Positions 1 to 13,334 of a DNA stretch of 64,000 nt are shown here, in pieces. Under the pieces are notes generated by a model. The model worked only from the letters and a program-made list of their open reading frames with translations. It ran no database searches and was not told the origin of the DNA. The translations under genes were made by a program, and so were the position numbers. How positions within the stretch are numbered: the stretch's first letter is position 1; each line of letters begins with the position of its first letter. Source of the stretch: Sthenelais limicola. Taxonomy: Eukaryota; Annelida; Polychaeta; Phyllodocida; Sigalionidae. The DNA lies in contig OW804095.1 of NCBI GenBank assembly GCA_942159475.1, forward strand, positions 95,865,740 through 95,929,739, read 5' to 3'.

Positions 1-3000
1 TGGGAGTGAGAGAATCCCATAGGATTATTCCTGTTTCTTTCACCAGAAGCATAGTAAAATGAGTCTTCTTATTTCAAGTGGCGGAGTTCATTAGTTATAT
101 TCACATGGTATATGTCCTACTAAGCTCAAGGGATTGATGAAAGGGCATTATGAAAGCGTCTGCCTCCTAATAACCTAGGTTCATCAGGTTACATAGACTC
201 CATTACCCCAAACCAAAAGGCACTGTATCTATACACACAAACATATGCGATTTGATTTTCTCATATATGTCAGGTACGGACAGGCAAGACGTGCACAAGT
301 AACACGCGTGTGGCAAGATTTTGTGAAAAGCGATGCTAGATGAACACCTGGCCCAGAGCCAATTGCGTAAGCTCTGGCACAGATGAAAGTTCCATGGATC
401 TTGACAATAACAAGGCATCCACACATTGGTGGTAACAGGATATCTCATTGGCGAACTGGCGATTTTCTTTGGCATACCCTAACGGCCTGAGAAAACACGA
501 GCGTATGACTACTGGCCAGGTAAATTTATATAATGGTTATACACCCCCTACATACAAATGGCGGAGCTTTAGAGGATCTATCTCGCAAGTAATCACAGTA
601 GATTTGATCAGCACACCTTCTTATTAGCATTATCTGTTTAAAAAGGAATCGATTTTAAAGGGGATGAACACTAACAAAATCATGGCTAAGCACTCTTGAA
701 CGTAAAGAGAGAAGGTACACAGAAATAAGGCACATCAAAACAACGGCAAAGTAATACGATAGATACATATTAGAATAGAATAGAATAGAAAAACATTTTA
801 TTTCAGTCAATGACTGCAGTCAAGGGAATGTCTCCGGATATTAATCTCTCAAGAGTCTGCCCTATGCATATCATATAGGAAAAAGTTTCCAGCAATCTCT
901 GGGTCATGTAGCCGGGACATATCATTGACAAAGATCTAATAAACTTAACTTATATGTTCAATCAGATTACCAAACTATAATACGAAACATCTGTCACAGA
1001 AAATGCTATATGCCATAGTATAAGTAAATCCGTGACTCTTCAGTCACAAATATATAACAATGAAAGGCATATATTTATGCATATATTTATGTACAATGTA
1101 TTCAATGTAGTTCATCTTTGGATGTCATTGTTCACATATTTGCCATTAACGGCGTACGTTGTATCCACAACAGTACCAATTCAGAAAATGACACGAGTGT
1201 AGTCCTATGATAATTCCCATCGACTTATTCAGTTAATTACCTGTATGTATACGTATTTTCATCATTTGATGCATGCTTAGATTTCGTCTGACGTATCTCA
1301 AGTCTTTGATGTGTAAAACTTTGTCCTACAATGGATCTCATTTCATCCCGTTTGATAAGACCCAACTTAATTGTAGAAGAATAGTTATGTCATCATTGGA
1401 TATATAGCTTAGGGGCTATTGGGGCTGTTGTACATGTGGAGTCAGCGATTTGAAGGAAAGTGCAAAATTGTGGCAATGCATCTGGCCCCTACTACAGGGG
1501 CCCTTAGCAGGACTTTAGGGGCCCTCTGCCCCTCTGAATTAGGGGGGACACAGGGACCATTTTAAGGGGTCTAGGGTGGGCGGTGCCCCCTGGAGGCCCC
1601 CCCTGGTACAGCCCCTGCAAGAAGGTGATCTACAGGTGCATCGGTACATTTCACGTCTACCAAGTCCACCAGTTCAAAATTAAATGTTCAAAACCAAACT
1701 TCCTTTCACCTTAGAGTAAAGCTTTCACTGATCGGTAAAATATATACGACATGGTTACCGCCAGCGTTCGCTAAAATGTGCTGGTAAGTTTACATTCGAT
1801 GTAAAACATATTATATATAGCTATACATACTTATATTTAGCTCTACCTATGTTGCACTTTCCAGTACAGGTGCAGTTATCATACGAAACACAGGCTAGGG
1901 GAATGAGGTCCTGCTTTGGGCTATATTTTACCTGTATACTCCAATCGAAAGCAAGCCCTCCCCCAAAATCCTATGTGTAACTCGTTCATTACAACTCCTA
2001 CTCCCACAGACTGGTGGCTTAGTGGTTACCTTACACGTAGTAATTTACCATTTCTATCTCTGACAAAGGGCATCGTGGGGAACTCATCTTGCTTCTCTGT
2101 GGATGTACGAACTTTGAGTGGTATACACTTTGAACTCTAGCTTCCTTTTAAACAAGGGTTTTAGCTAATAAACACCAGTTTATGAAGTTTTTAAAAGAGG
2201 TCTTGGAAATGAACATAAAGCCCTTGTAAGCGTGGTGACCCACTTACATAGCAATTCGTATAATATATGGCATTATTTTCAAAGTGCTTCTACAAAAGAC
2301 ACACATCTAAATCTAATCAATATGTTACGACTTGCAATATAAATATGGCAATTTCGCAAGGTTCTCTATAATCGGAATTAATAATTAAATCCTCACTAGA
2401 AGGTGAAATCGAACATTATAGTGCCAATTTCCTCAGCGAGGTATTTGTCAATACGATATATATATATATGATTCGAAAACCAGGTGAAGTGCTCAGGAAG
2501 GATATGACGAGGCTCTCTTGGAGCATCTTCATAAGAACCGGAACAAGCATTCAATTGAATGTATCGAGGACATTGTTCTGTTTGTATTGCAAAGGCTAGG
2601 CAATGTGAGAGTTGCCTATATTTTGCTACAATCAGGCCGACTATATCATCGCACTTAGGTTTTATATCCTTCCAAACGCTTCACGCAAATACAATTCTAC
2701 TATTTAGTGATAAGTAGTGGGACACTGCACGAAACGTGGTTACATTATCTGGTTTACTGTGTAACACAGTAACTTTCAGCTGTTGCGATTTACCCAATTT
2801 TAAGTGTATGTTACCTCTCCACTTTAAATTAAAATTATATACATGATATACTTTATGTTCGCCTCAAGTTGATAGCAATAGAAATAGTTGTTCGGGAACT
2901 GACATTCCATGCCGATCGCTGACAGCATTGTTTTACTCAGTACTTCTTCACTGCCTATGAGCTACATCTTAGTCAGACAACCCTTGATTTAAAGAAAAAA

Positions 3001-6000
3001 CATGTTGACTTCAGAAACTGATTAGCTATTGCATTCAGAATGAATAATATAGGCTCCTGATTCTCTAGGCGCAACATACACAGGTTTCTGAAGAACGCAT
3101 GCTGTACTATTCTTAATCAAACACGTTAAAATACCTTTTGAATGTAGATTAAATTCCAGCGGCGTTTCCGATCGACCTTACATATGGGATGTCTACAACA
3201 ACGAGGCGTAGGGAGTGTCTGCTAAACGTGTGTCATACATGTATAAAAGCACCCTTCCTAGTATACCTTTCCTAGATTTTATGCAAATTTGATAATCTAT
3301 GTACATACGGTGTTTAAGCAGGACTATCATCCGCAATTAACGCAATCATATACAATATACGGATATTATTCATGAACAGGTACTTTCGGACAACTTGACC
3401 TAACAGATAGCAAGTTCTGTGGGTATTTCTTTTACAGAGAAGCTAAATTCGAGTTATGATGGTATGGAATTACATGATATAATTTGGGAATTGGAAAAGA
3501 GAGGGAAACGTAATTACTCAGTTTATCTTTCCCCTCTCGGGTGTAGACAAACAAGTGAATTTGTTACGGTTAGTAAAAGATTAATCACCAACATTGATGG
3601 GCTGCTGGTGTACGCTTTGTAGCCTGAAGGCTTGAAGGCCTGAAGGCCTGAACACTGTTGGTTATATAATCCTTTTAGTCTCTGCCAAAGGTGGTTATAA
3701 CCCCAGAACTGTTCAAGTCAGTGACTAGTGAGCAGTAGTGAGTGAAAGGAACGTGTGTTCGTGTGGACAATGAAGCCCCATTAATCAGCTTGGTCAGGAG
3801 AAGGCCCACTACTTCGAAATACTGGTGTTGAAAATATAACCTCTTCTAACTCCTATGACTTCAAAGAGATAAGAAAATGTCATCTCAAGAGATTCTCGCG
3901 GAGGTGAATGGTTTAAATCGGGCGGGTTTACCGGGGCAGACGCTTATTGCGCTACGAGAAGTTTACTCATAGTGTAAATCATTATAACTATCATACAGAG
4001 CTTCCGAACTTAGCTTTTGCAGACTGTTCAAATAATTATAGGCGGCAAAGAGTGCACTGCCAAGTTGGATCAATATCGGGGAAAATAAAATTAGAAACAA
4101 TTAAATGCCCCAAACAGGGACTGGTCTTTAATGGGGCGACCGATGTGCATCCATACATCTGTCATACAGAAATGTCCCCACTTTGTATGCACTCATACTG
4201 GGGATGAATTCCAATGGAAGGAATTGGTTTTAGACTAGTGGTCTTTGATCATGGTGTGGACAAATCGTATAATTCGTAATTTGTATTTGAAAATATTCTT
4301 TTGAAAGGATATATTCTTTTAAAAGCATATGTTCAGTTTTAATATAGTGCAATTAAGATAATTACCAGTAAAAGAAACAAATTGGTGCAGTATTCATAGT
4401 TAACACAACACTTGGTACAACGGTACTGCTGAAATATAACCAGATGCTACACCTAGAGGCAAGGGATGCTATTGTTCGTTTGGCTCTATTCCACCTTTCA
4501 CAAAGGCCGACTGACACAACTATTGTTTTGAATACCTTACAGCAGGTAATGCTGAATATAGTTGATATGTAATATGATATAAAATATATAATGTCGACCT
4601 TATTCACTCCAATTCCAATGCACAGCATGAAAAGATGCAGCGCTTTGGAACTGGTATCACGCGGAGCTCTAACCCTAGGCTCACCGAATCCATTCCTCAT
4701 TAATCATCCATAACTTGACGTAGAGCTATAGCCTATAGGTTTCAGCGCATAAAATATGTTTGTATGTCATGTTCATATTTGATATGCGGCTTATGACGTG
4801 TTGGCCGGTAACAAAATAGTTTTCTTAATCATATAAGAATATGTTTCGGATGTAAATATAGTGGATGAGAAAGGTCTTTTCTAAATGATACTATTTTTGT
4901 AATTGTATTAAAGATGTGTCCAATAAAAACATTTAAAAAAAAATAAAAATACGGTTTATTCTAATTGCTTGGGGAGGTTGTACTAAATTGTTTGATGTAT
5001 TTGGATGTTATAGGGAGGCAATGGTTCATGGTTGATGTGCTTGGTCCCTACCTGGGGAATTATCATACCTAGAAATAATATTATGACCGACTCCCACATA
5101 CAGAGAGACAGGCCATACATCTACTCGCCCACAATATACCCGACCATACGCAGTGCCAGTGATAATGGGGTGGTAAATGTTTCCCCGTATGAGGGATCGT
5201 GTCCTGTATTGATAAAACAACGGCATACTCCATAACATACACAAAGATGCAAGACCAGCATTCAAGCGTACATCCTAAAATACCAAGCAGGTGAATCTGA
5301 AATTTTGTTTTATGCATGCATTGTGATGGCGGATTCTCTTAGCGATAAAATAGTTTAGCTGGGTATTCTTATACCTGTACGTGTACATCCAACACGTCTA
5401 GCATTATTGATCCCGGATAGATGACGAGAAGACGGAGCTGGAGAATAATAATTTTATTGGGTAAAACTATTGAGATAAAGAAGTAATTTAGTGACTTTTA
5501 TACAATAGATTTGTGAATTTTATAATGATAGATATTAGGAGAATGTAATAAAAACGGGTAGGTTTTATATTGGAGTTTGAGGGTGAGAATCATTGAGATG
5601 AAAATGTAATTTAGATTAGGTAAGTTTCATCTGGGGATGGGAGTGTATTATTATTATTATTACATTCTTCTGTTGGAAATTCAGAGCACAAATGGGTGAA
5701 ATCGAGCAGGTACGAAGACACGTGACTGTATTGTTAGTAGGGAGCTAGCTCTATCCACTGTGTGTCAGCAATAACTATAGTTATCCTGCCACAAAGACTC
5801 TCATAATGACTAGGCAAGATATATAGCATTTTAAGAGCCTTTCTACAACAGTTAGACACGGTCCTCAAACGGAAATAACCCCTATTTTCTATGAATATGT
5901 GAATAGTGTCTCAACCAACATTTTTATATACATGCGTCTTGCCTATAACATGCGTCTTGCGTATTGTATACATAAAGTTGCCCTTTGTCTGTGTTGTCGA

Positions 6001-6972
6001 TGTAAATACTTTGTAAGCATCTATACACTGCTTGATTTGATGTTGATGATATGTTGATTATGCCGAGGGATTCTATACAAACAGTGCACCAGCAGTCCTT
6101 AAATGGAGGTTATTAATCCTTTTGATCACTGCCTTATAGGTGGTTACAGCTCCAAGACTTTCAAGGCAGTCATTACAGACATCTACGCTGTCCTACTGAA
6201 CACAGATCTATAGGACAGGTGCGATAAGCACGAAATACTTATAAATGCCTATATGTGTTTAGTCAACAAAAATAGAAATCATCCACATTAAGCATTTATA
6301 CTAGTTGCTATTGTAATTAGTTCCGAGCAAATCTATTGTTTCAGACTTTCCCGTACTCAAACGACTCGACATGTAGGCCTACATTCCATGGCACTGTGAA
6401 AAAACAACTAAATTCGCTGAATGGCATTGAACATTCATGGTTGATAACTTCATTACTTATTTTGTTTCTTCCCTCTTTAGAAATAAATATTCAGACTGTT
6501 GATTTCGGTCGCTTAAAATATCGCATTGTGCGATATTCACGCTTCTTCAACGAACTCATTAGTTAAACTGTATTTATATATACATGTAAGGTCCCGGCAA
6601 ATCCTATTATGGAGGAGGCCCTTTGAAAGTAATTACAGTTATATATCAACTCTCAAAGGGTGCGCACATGTATAATGTCATTGTCGAAAATTCGACAATA
6701 TATTGTCTCTTCAATTTATGTCCTGATTTGTGGTAGTTATCTGGTGTTTTAGACCCAACATTATACTTCCTCTCTTTGCGCGCACTTTTATTTGTTGTGA
6801 ATATACTGGGATGACCCCTGGTGGATTGGCATTTACAGAACGTCAGACCAACCTAATTCCATGACGTTACATTAATCTATATTCGTCACCAAGATCAAGT
6901 GAAGTATTCTCTCATATTGTGGTGTGCATTTTAAATCCGGAGATAAGTGAAACTTTTAGGAGTCCAAAAATA
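1..6972. other. Intergenic, no supported gene
   Basis: AT-rich sequence with frequent stops in all frames. Open frames here are under 115 codons and lack recognisable domains, conserved spacing or convincing splice sites around them. Small items seen are three AGAAT units near 772-790, a repeated GAAGGCCT motif near 3630-3650 and a short TTA/ATT run near 5650. A GC-rich block near 1.5 kb is listed separately. Nothing else can be supported. Confidence 0.6.
1475..1625. repeat. GC-rich block of G4/C4 runs
   Basis: A 150-bp island in AT-rich surroundings, built from repeated GGGGCCC, AGGGGCC and GCCCCT words in both orientations, so the strands can pair locally. It looks like a fragment of a dispersed repeat with foldback potential. 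No coding capacity was recognised. Confidence 0.45.
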
Positions 6973-7023
6973 GTGTGTGTGTGTGTGCATGTGTGTGTGT
7001 GTGTGTGTGGGGGGGGGGGGGGG
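6973..7023 (+). repeat. (GT)n microsatellite running into G15
   Basis: A GT dinucleotide run of about 36 bp, interrupted once by GCAT, goes straight into fifteen consecutive G. This is a simple repeat with Z-DNA and G-quadruplex potential, and the length of the G run is likely to be unreliable in any assembly. Confidence 0.9.
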
Positions 7024-7257
7024 TGTATCTCTACTGTTTCCGGAGATAGGGGTAGAAAAACTATGGACAGAAAGCCTGCAAAGTCCTTGAAAGGGAGGTG
7101 GGGGTAAAATTAATGGTATTTCCGAAAAACTCTTTAAAAATTAGGGAATGAATGATAACCATATCAATTGTATTACTGAAGTAATAGGCATATTGTTAAC
7201 AGCTATATAGCCCTATAGGCTATACAGAATAAATGACATTTATTGAATTTTATTGTC

Positions 7258-7526
7258 AGAGTCTTGATGAGAGGAGAGATAAGGGCAAATAGGGTAAAGG
7301 GAGAAAGAGAGGGGCGAGAAAGAAAATGAGAAAGGGAGAGGTAGAAAAGGGAAAGGAGAGTGGGGAAATATAGGGGAGAAAAGAGTAGGGGAGAGAAAGA
7401 GAGGTGAGAGAAAGAAAATGAAAAAGAGAAGGAAGATGAAAGCTGGCGAGTAGAGAGCGGGTGAGGAGAAAGACAGGAGAGAGCAAGAGCGGAGAGAGAG
7501 AGGAGAGGAGAGGAGAGGAGAGACAT
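7258..7526 (+). repeat. Polypurine (GA-rich) tract
   Basis: About 270 bases almost entirely A and G on the plus strand, made of irregular GGAGA, GAAAG and GAGAGG units and ending in four GGAGA copies. It produces long serine/leucine/phenylalanine-rich open frames on the minus strand that are compositional artefacts, not genes. Confidence 0.85.
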
Positions 7527-7959
7527 CCTGCCACTGTGCTATACTCAAACCCATTCATATGCCCAAGCCATCAAAGTTAAATTTATGGCAAAATTGCCTG
7601 AAGCCATATTATGAATTTAGAGATAAAACTTCAACTTTTCGAGACAAAACTGCCTAAAAAACCACCTATACGAGCTGTCTTTAGGCTTTTGTCTTTAGGC
7701 CTCAAAAATACCTTTGAGACAAAAGACAAAAAGCATTACGAGCGCGATATTGTCTAGAACTGCTTATAATTGTATCGTTTTGATAGTCTTTCGTTTATGT
7801 ACGTGCCTGCGTTGATGTCTAAACTGTATACGACTTGGGCCAAGAATATACCGATAGTTAATAACTTGAAGATCAGCATAGGCCATGGTATAATAAATCA
7901 ATATAACATCGCCATGTCCATAAAGGATGGAAGGGGACAAGGAATTCGATAGATTCCAG

Positions 7960-8214
7960 TCAGTACCACATATGAGGCTCTTGGTACAAGTTCACTTCTT
8001 CGAAATAGTAACTTTTCTTATACTTTCCAAATGTATTCATTGAAAAAACTGAACCTCTATTGGAAGCATATATATCTCCTATGTGGTACCCTATCTTGAT
8101 GAATAAAAGATTATTATGTATTTTATATGCTAGATGCATGATCCTCAATCTCACCCAAAGGTTAAAGCAATATGTCCAATGTGATGCTGTGAATTGATTG
8201 CACAGAATAGGCAT
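7960..8214 (-). pseudogene. Possible LINE ORF2 remnant
   Basis: An 84-codon minus-strand frame reads like the stretch just after the reverse transcriptase of L1/Tx1-type LINEs: a basic/aromatic segment, then an I-Y-A-S-(x)-R-G-S-V-F-S-M-N-x-F segment and a terminal M-W. That part of the family usually has a 'GI-V-DLL--NG---S---F' pattern and a hydrophobic stretch ending in P--W. The match is by eye and degenerate, and no catalytic motif is present. It could be chance. Confidence 0.25.
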
Positions 8215-9149
8215 ATTTATTCCTCAATAAAAAGCGGTGATGGGAAACGACAGTATAAGTGAGAATCATCTTTTCAGTTAATCAACCGATGAAATGTATA
8301 CTTCCAATCATGTAGAGTTATCACAGAAATTGCAATACAAAAACTATCGCCAGTTGCATAAAACGTGTGCATCTGTATTGCCTCAATATTGCACAATTAC
8401 ATTAATACTTGCAATTACGCATACATCTATTGACAGATCGTTAATGCAGATTGCACGGTAAACTAAATTTAAAATCTTATCTATATTATAAGAACATACA
8501 TAGAATTCATCTTACAATATTGCATGTGTTTGGTTTGATGTCATTAAAATATTTAAGATAAAGGTTTTACTACAGACCGAAACGTGTAATGATGGTCAAC
8601 TGCAAATAATTCAATTCAATTCAAGAAATTATTTATTTGTACCTTAGGGTTGTGTCCAAATTAATTCCAGGTCTTCCAGTATGTTCCTTGACTACAAGGA
8701 ATAGAAGAGACCACAGGAAAGAGAATAGAATATCAACTTAGAAAATGACAAGGGAGGTTTGTTCATTAAAGGAATCTTTCCATCCCATTAAGACAGTTTG
8801 TGAAGCTTCTTACTGGAACCGAGTTGATTCATGAGAATCAATGTATGTAGCTGTAGGTCGATAAAATCGAGTCAGAAATGTAATGGATAAACTAACGAGA
8901 TTTCAAATCGTATCAATACTCATCAGAAGTTGCATTAGCGCACATTAGATCTCTTGGAATCAACTGACTGCTTTGCAATTATACCATTCTTCCCGCTGGC
9001 TTGGTTAGATGAAATCATGCCTCCTGCAACTATTTGACTGTCATGCAATTGAACTGAATACAAATGAGCATCATACTTGCTTATATCAATTTTGTGAAGT
9101 GTAATATTGATGAAAACTCTTCGACTGCACAGTCTAGATTTTTGATTAG
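8215..9149. other. Intergenic, nothing recognised
   Basis: AT-rich spacer. A duplicated AATTCAATTC occurs near 8610. No coding, RNA or repeat feature is supportable. Confidence 0.5.
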
Positions 9150-9223
9150 GTGTGTGCGTGTGTGTGTGTGTGGGTGGGTGGGGGGGCATATTAGAGACTA
9201 CTCTACTCAGGAGGGGGGGGGGG
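9150..9223 (+). repeat. (GT)n, GGGT and G11 simple repeats
   Basis: A GT run passes into GGGT units and a G run (9150-9186). After 26 bp of ordinary sequence comes a second run of eleven G (9213-9223). A 229-codon minus-strand open frame (8935-9624) crosses this tract and owes part of its length to the repeat. Confidence 0.85.
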
Positions 9224-9926
9224 CATGATTCAATTAACAGATCATCTGTACCGTGCATCACTTTGAACAGCAAACTATACAATGCTGGCGGATCTTTGTC
9301 TCTATAGAGGTAGTTAGACAAACAGGGGAGCCATCGTATATGACATTCTCTACAAACCAAGTAAGATGCATGTGCTTGTGTACAGTTGCATAAACAGCCG
9401 CGGGCAAAAGCGATAATTTCTCCCCAATGGAACTCCGTGGGGTAGTGAAGGGTTTGGGAGTACACGTGTGTGTATACATTGTTCACTGTGTTGGTTTCAG
9501 GGAAGGCCCAGGGTGAGTCCTCAGCTGAACCCTCCATCCATGAGATATTCTGATGAGTGATACAGATGCATATCATACTAGAAATGATATGCGGCCGTTC
9601 AGATACGGAAGCAGTAAACACCATAAAATGATATGGGTATTTAACCTTGCTTGGTTATAGTTATTGGTCTCTAGAGCTAACCTGTCTGCCACCAACTGTA
9701 TACAGTGTGGCAACATGGAACTGTCAAGAAGACTTAAAGTGCCATATCATGCCATGTCTTCATTCTACTATGAATACCATATAGTCTTATAGACAACATG
9801 CCGCGCATATGAAGACATACATATATCACTGGGCCGTTTCACGGAACATATATTATATATATAATTTATGTCCTTGTAGGTATTGGCAATCTTTTTATAT
9901 TTACCTGAATATAAACTTGATTAGTT

Positions 9927-10104
9927 ATGGCAGACCTAGCGAAATGTGTGGGAAATATCATACATGTACCTTCGGACTGGCATTTGAACACTCGCCTACA
10001 TTCTAGGGATTCGTGGGTTGATCTCAGTGACCAGATCAGACTTACCTTATTTCATGAATCCAAATTAAGAACACTTATTCCGTATGCATTGAAGTTCCAC
10101 CAGG
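9927..10104 (+). CDS. Candidate 5' exon, unrecognised product
   Basis: An ATG in a good context (G at -3, G at +4) opens 59 codons that stop exactly at CACCAG|GTAAAT, a strong splice-donor match. The peptide has ordinary composition (for example W-V-D-L-S-D-Q-I-R-L) but matches no family I know. I could not find a following exon of matching phase, so this may be chance. It is recorded because a start context followed by a clean donor is uncommon in this part of the window. Confidence 0.15.
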
Positions 10105-13100
10105 TAAATCTCCCTTTTATCCCCAACTCCTGGGTTACGATCATCAGGTATAACTGCCATGAGTAAATCCGTACAGAAACCCGGTTAGTCCTAGTTAGCA
10201 AGTGTTGAACTGATGAATGTCTGCCAATGCCGAACGAACCATCACCACCAGCGCGTCCACGCACTTTCAGCCCCTACACCACTGACATCACTCCGCACTG
10301 CCAATACCACTACCGTCAATGCGAGCATCTCGATAAAACTAGCTTTGTTGAGTTGGTGTAGGAGGTACGGAGCTTCCCCTCCCCTCATCTTGGAGCCAAA
10401 GTGAGGATGTGAGTTGTCTGGTGTACCACTGATTCGAAGTCGGCCTCGGGAAAAGGCTGGCCACTCTGGGACCCAATCACAAGCCGAGACCTGAATGAGC
10501 AATACCACGCCACTCTTGGCATGGTATCCTAAAAGTCAGTACAGGGACAGATACAAGCAATCTTCGCATTGGAGGATTTAGGCTCGGTACCAAAAGATAA
10601 ATATTTGGGAGACTGGGTCACCATACAAGGAAAATACAAGTGGGACCATAACCAAGATCCACCAGAACGTTACGCATTGATCTTGGAGCAGACCGGGAGC
10701 AGATAGGTTACCATTGCAGCAATGGTCGCAGTAGTGTAGCACAATATACGCTGCAGGGGGAGCATCCAAACGTGCAGTGTTTCATTTGCTTTCCATTGCA
10801 ATAGTTCTTGTTGAACCAATAAACGAAGTGGGGTGGATTCGCAACGGAGGGGTTAGACTGTTGGGTGTGTGTGTGTGTGCATATCAATTGGAGAGCCGAT
10901 AAATTGTCAGAGCAAAAGTGTTTAGAAATTTAATCAACCAACTTTGTTCATTTTAAAAAGCAAGCCTCGGTGTCTGGGTTATTCCAAGTAAAATCACCCG
11001 TTATGAACGATACAATGACAGGTGGATATTCTAAGACCCGACCCTTTAAGGAGACTAATTTTTTCCTCCTGTGTCCCGATATCTTTGGCAACCAAGCACT
11101 AAAGTGCAGGTGGTAGGTTCAGAGTTCTGCTATCTGATCACTAATCGCATTCGTAGTAAAATATCCCTTTGTGCCCAATTTCCCTCGTCGTATACTTGAA
11201 GGCCTTCAGACCCATAGTGTGTAATAATAACTTCTAACAAGTGGAGCTGAGCAGTTGTTTCCTTTGTGGTCGACTCTTTTCTCCGAAGCTGCAACCTTCT
11301 CCTCTGCTCTCAGTTTTGTCGAAGCCAACGTACAGGCCTTGAAACCATCTCTTTGATGTATATAGATACCCTGGCCTTAAAGGAAACATCGGCTATATAT
11401 GCTATAATTACAGGCACACATTCTTCGGTTATAAATTTGTATTAGCATAGATTAGTGATTAGCATAGCCCGTATTTCCATTGATTTAGGGAGTGGTTTTT
11501 TATCACCATATATACGTATAGTTTTTTAAAGCAATAACATTCATGGAAGCCGAAACAAGCATAGATGATTTAAGTTAATACTTCTCGCTCTTTAAGGGGA
11601 TTCCACCCTTATCCTTAAATCAATCGCCCAATCGCCGGATACATATAATCGCAAGAAGCGCTTTGACCTGGCTGTTTTGTATGGCCAACCGACATTCTTG
11701 CTCCTTAAAACGTAATTAAGCAGGCAATGTTTAAATTTACATAATAATGCAATGTAAACTAACATAATGGAAATAAACTTAGGGCGGACTAGATGTAGCT
11801 CTCAGATATATACCACCTTTGTGTAGAATATTCAGAGGCAAATAAATAATTCAATTCATACGTTAAATTGGGATTCTAAATAATGCCATTCTATAATCAA
11901 CTTGTCACTTAGGTCATGGCATAACAAACCACTGACACAAAGTTGACCCATTGATCCAATAGATAGTTCACTATATTTTTCATTTCTAGCATGCATAGTA
12001 TGGAGTTCTGCTCAGAAATGGCCAGATATCGACAATTTTCCGTAGGTTAATGCTTAAACATGTTGCCAAACTCCAAACAAAAATGAGATGATATAAAATA
12101 AAATTGCCAAAACATGTCATGCTTGTTGGTGAAATGTGTGTGAGCTACGTGTCGGCTATAGGTAGAGAACTGGACAAAGGTATAAGGTAGGCCCTGAATG
12201 TTTAATAACCCAGTACCCGGGTGCTATACGATGGTGTGCATCAAGTTCTCACATCCATTTATGCGAGACCTGGTTTACTGTTATTATATGGAAGTCTGGT
12301 ACTAGGTTGGGCCATATAGGACTACGGCTTCAGTATGGAATCGAGTTCGGAAAAAGGTTAATCGTCAGCGGAGCTTTAACATGGCTTCATGTCCTGTCAT
12401 TAGGCACAGGTAAGGTTACAGCTGGCCCGCCTCATGTCTGAGAAAGTTCTTACAGCCAAGCCTTGATTCTTCATATTTTTCTCATTGGTTTGTTTGAAGA
12501 GATATATACCTCTAAAATCATGTCCTATACACTATCATCCCAGCTCATAAAAAGATATCTCTAATGGTGAATAGCGACAATTACTAAAGGTCCATAAGTA
12601 GAACGTTATCGAATATGCCTTTACTGTCTCCAATATAGATAATGGGAACGTACATCCTAATCAGATCCAATATATTTCACGTTATATGACTGCATTATAT
12701 TTTCGACATATTGTTATAAGCCAACTACAAAGGGCATTTCCCATTATAAGAACAAAACAGCGCTGCATGTACTTATCGATGTTTTGTAATGAGAAATAGA
12801 TAAATGAGAGATAACCCAACTCGTAGGTTAGGAACCAAACCCCGAACCAAACCAGCTTTCCAAGCGATTAAAGAAGAGAAAGAATGCGGCCAACTAGTTC
12901 CAGACATCCATCATGAACCAATGCGAGTTATGTGATACAATAACAGAGGAAATCAGATCTAAACAGAAAGGTACATTACTCATTCCATGGCTCAGCAGGA
13001 GGGCGATACATTCAGGCGAACTGGTTTTGAATATATACACCTGATAAAAGTTCTTGTCATTCAATCTGTAATCCATTCTCTCTTGATGATTTTCTTATCC

Positions 13101-13267
13101 AACTACCCCAATTATTCGTAGGCGGTACCGTAAACTGTGCTAGCGAAGCCGGTATGAATGTAATTTGTATTGTAATAGAATAGCATAGCATCCTTGGTAA
13201 AGGGGGTGTTCAATGAATCGGTCTTTACCTTTATATGCTCTGATCGACTTTTCAATAATTATCTCAA
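10105..13267. other. Intergenic, nothing recognised
   Basis: No gene supported. Contents seen: a short GT run near 10864-10880 and moderately GC-richer sequence at 10230-10520 whose open frames on both strands are unrecognisable. A 42-codon minus-strand frame around 11210-11335 has reasonable composition but no flanking splice sites I trust. Confidence 0.5.
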
Positions 13268-13334
13268 GGGTGGGCAAGGGAGCAAGGGAGAGGGGTGGGT
13301 GTGTGGGTGTGGGGTGGTGGGGGGGGGGGGGGGG
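13268..13334 (+). repeat. G-rich simple repeat ending in a long G run
   Basis: GGGT, GTGTGGG and GGTGG units run into about sixteen consecutive G. It is the third GT-to-G tract in the first 14 kb, with G-quadruplex potential. Glycine- and proline-rich frames across it are artefacts. Confidence 0.85.

Noticed and set aside
1990..2120. A-box-like TGGCTTAGTGGTTACC, possible tRNA or SINE
   Set aside because: No B-box in the next 60 bp and no cloverleaf possible.
4362..4700. 112-codon minus-strand frame
   Set aside because: Hydrophobic patch only, no family match, AT-rich context where such frames occur by chance.
7203..7558. Three overlapping Ser/Leu-rich minus-strand frames
   Set aside because: Pure artefacts of the polypurine tract, open in all three frames.
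8935..9624. 229-codon minus-strand open frame
   Set aside because: It crosses a GT/G simple repeat (giving a His/Thr run), has no domain, and its composition changes abruptly on either side of the repeat.
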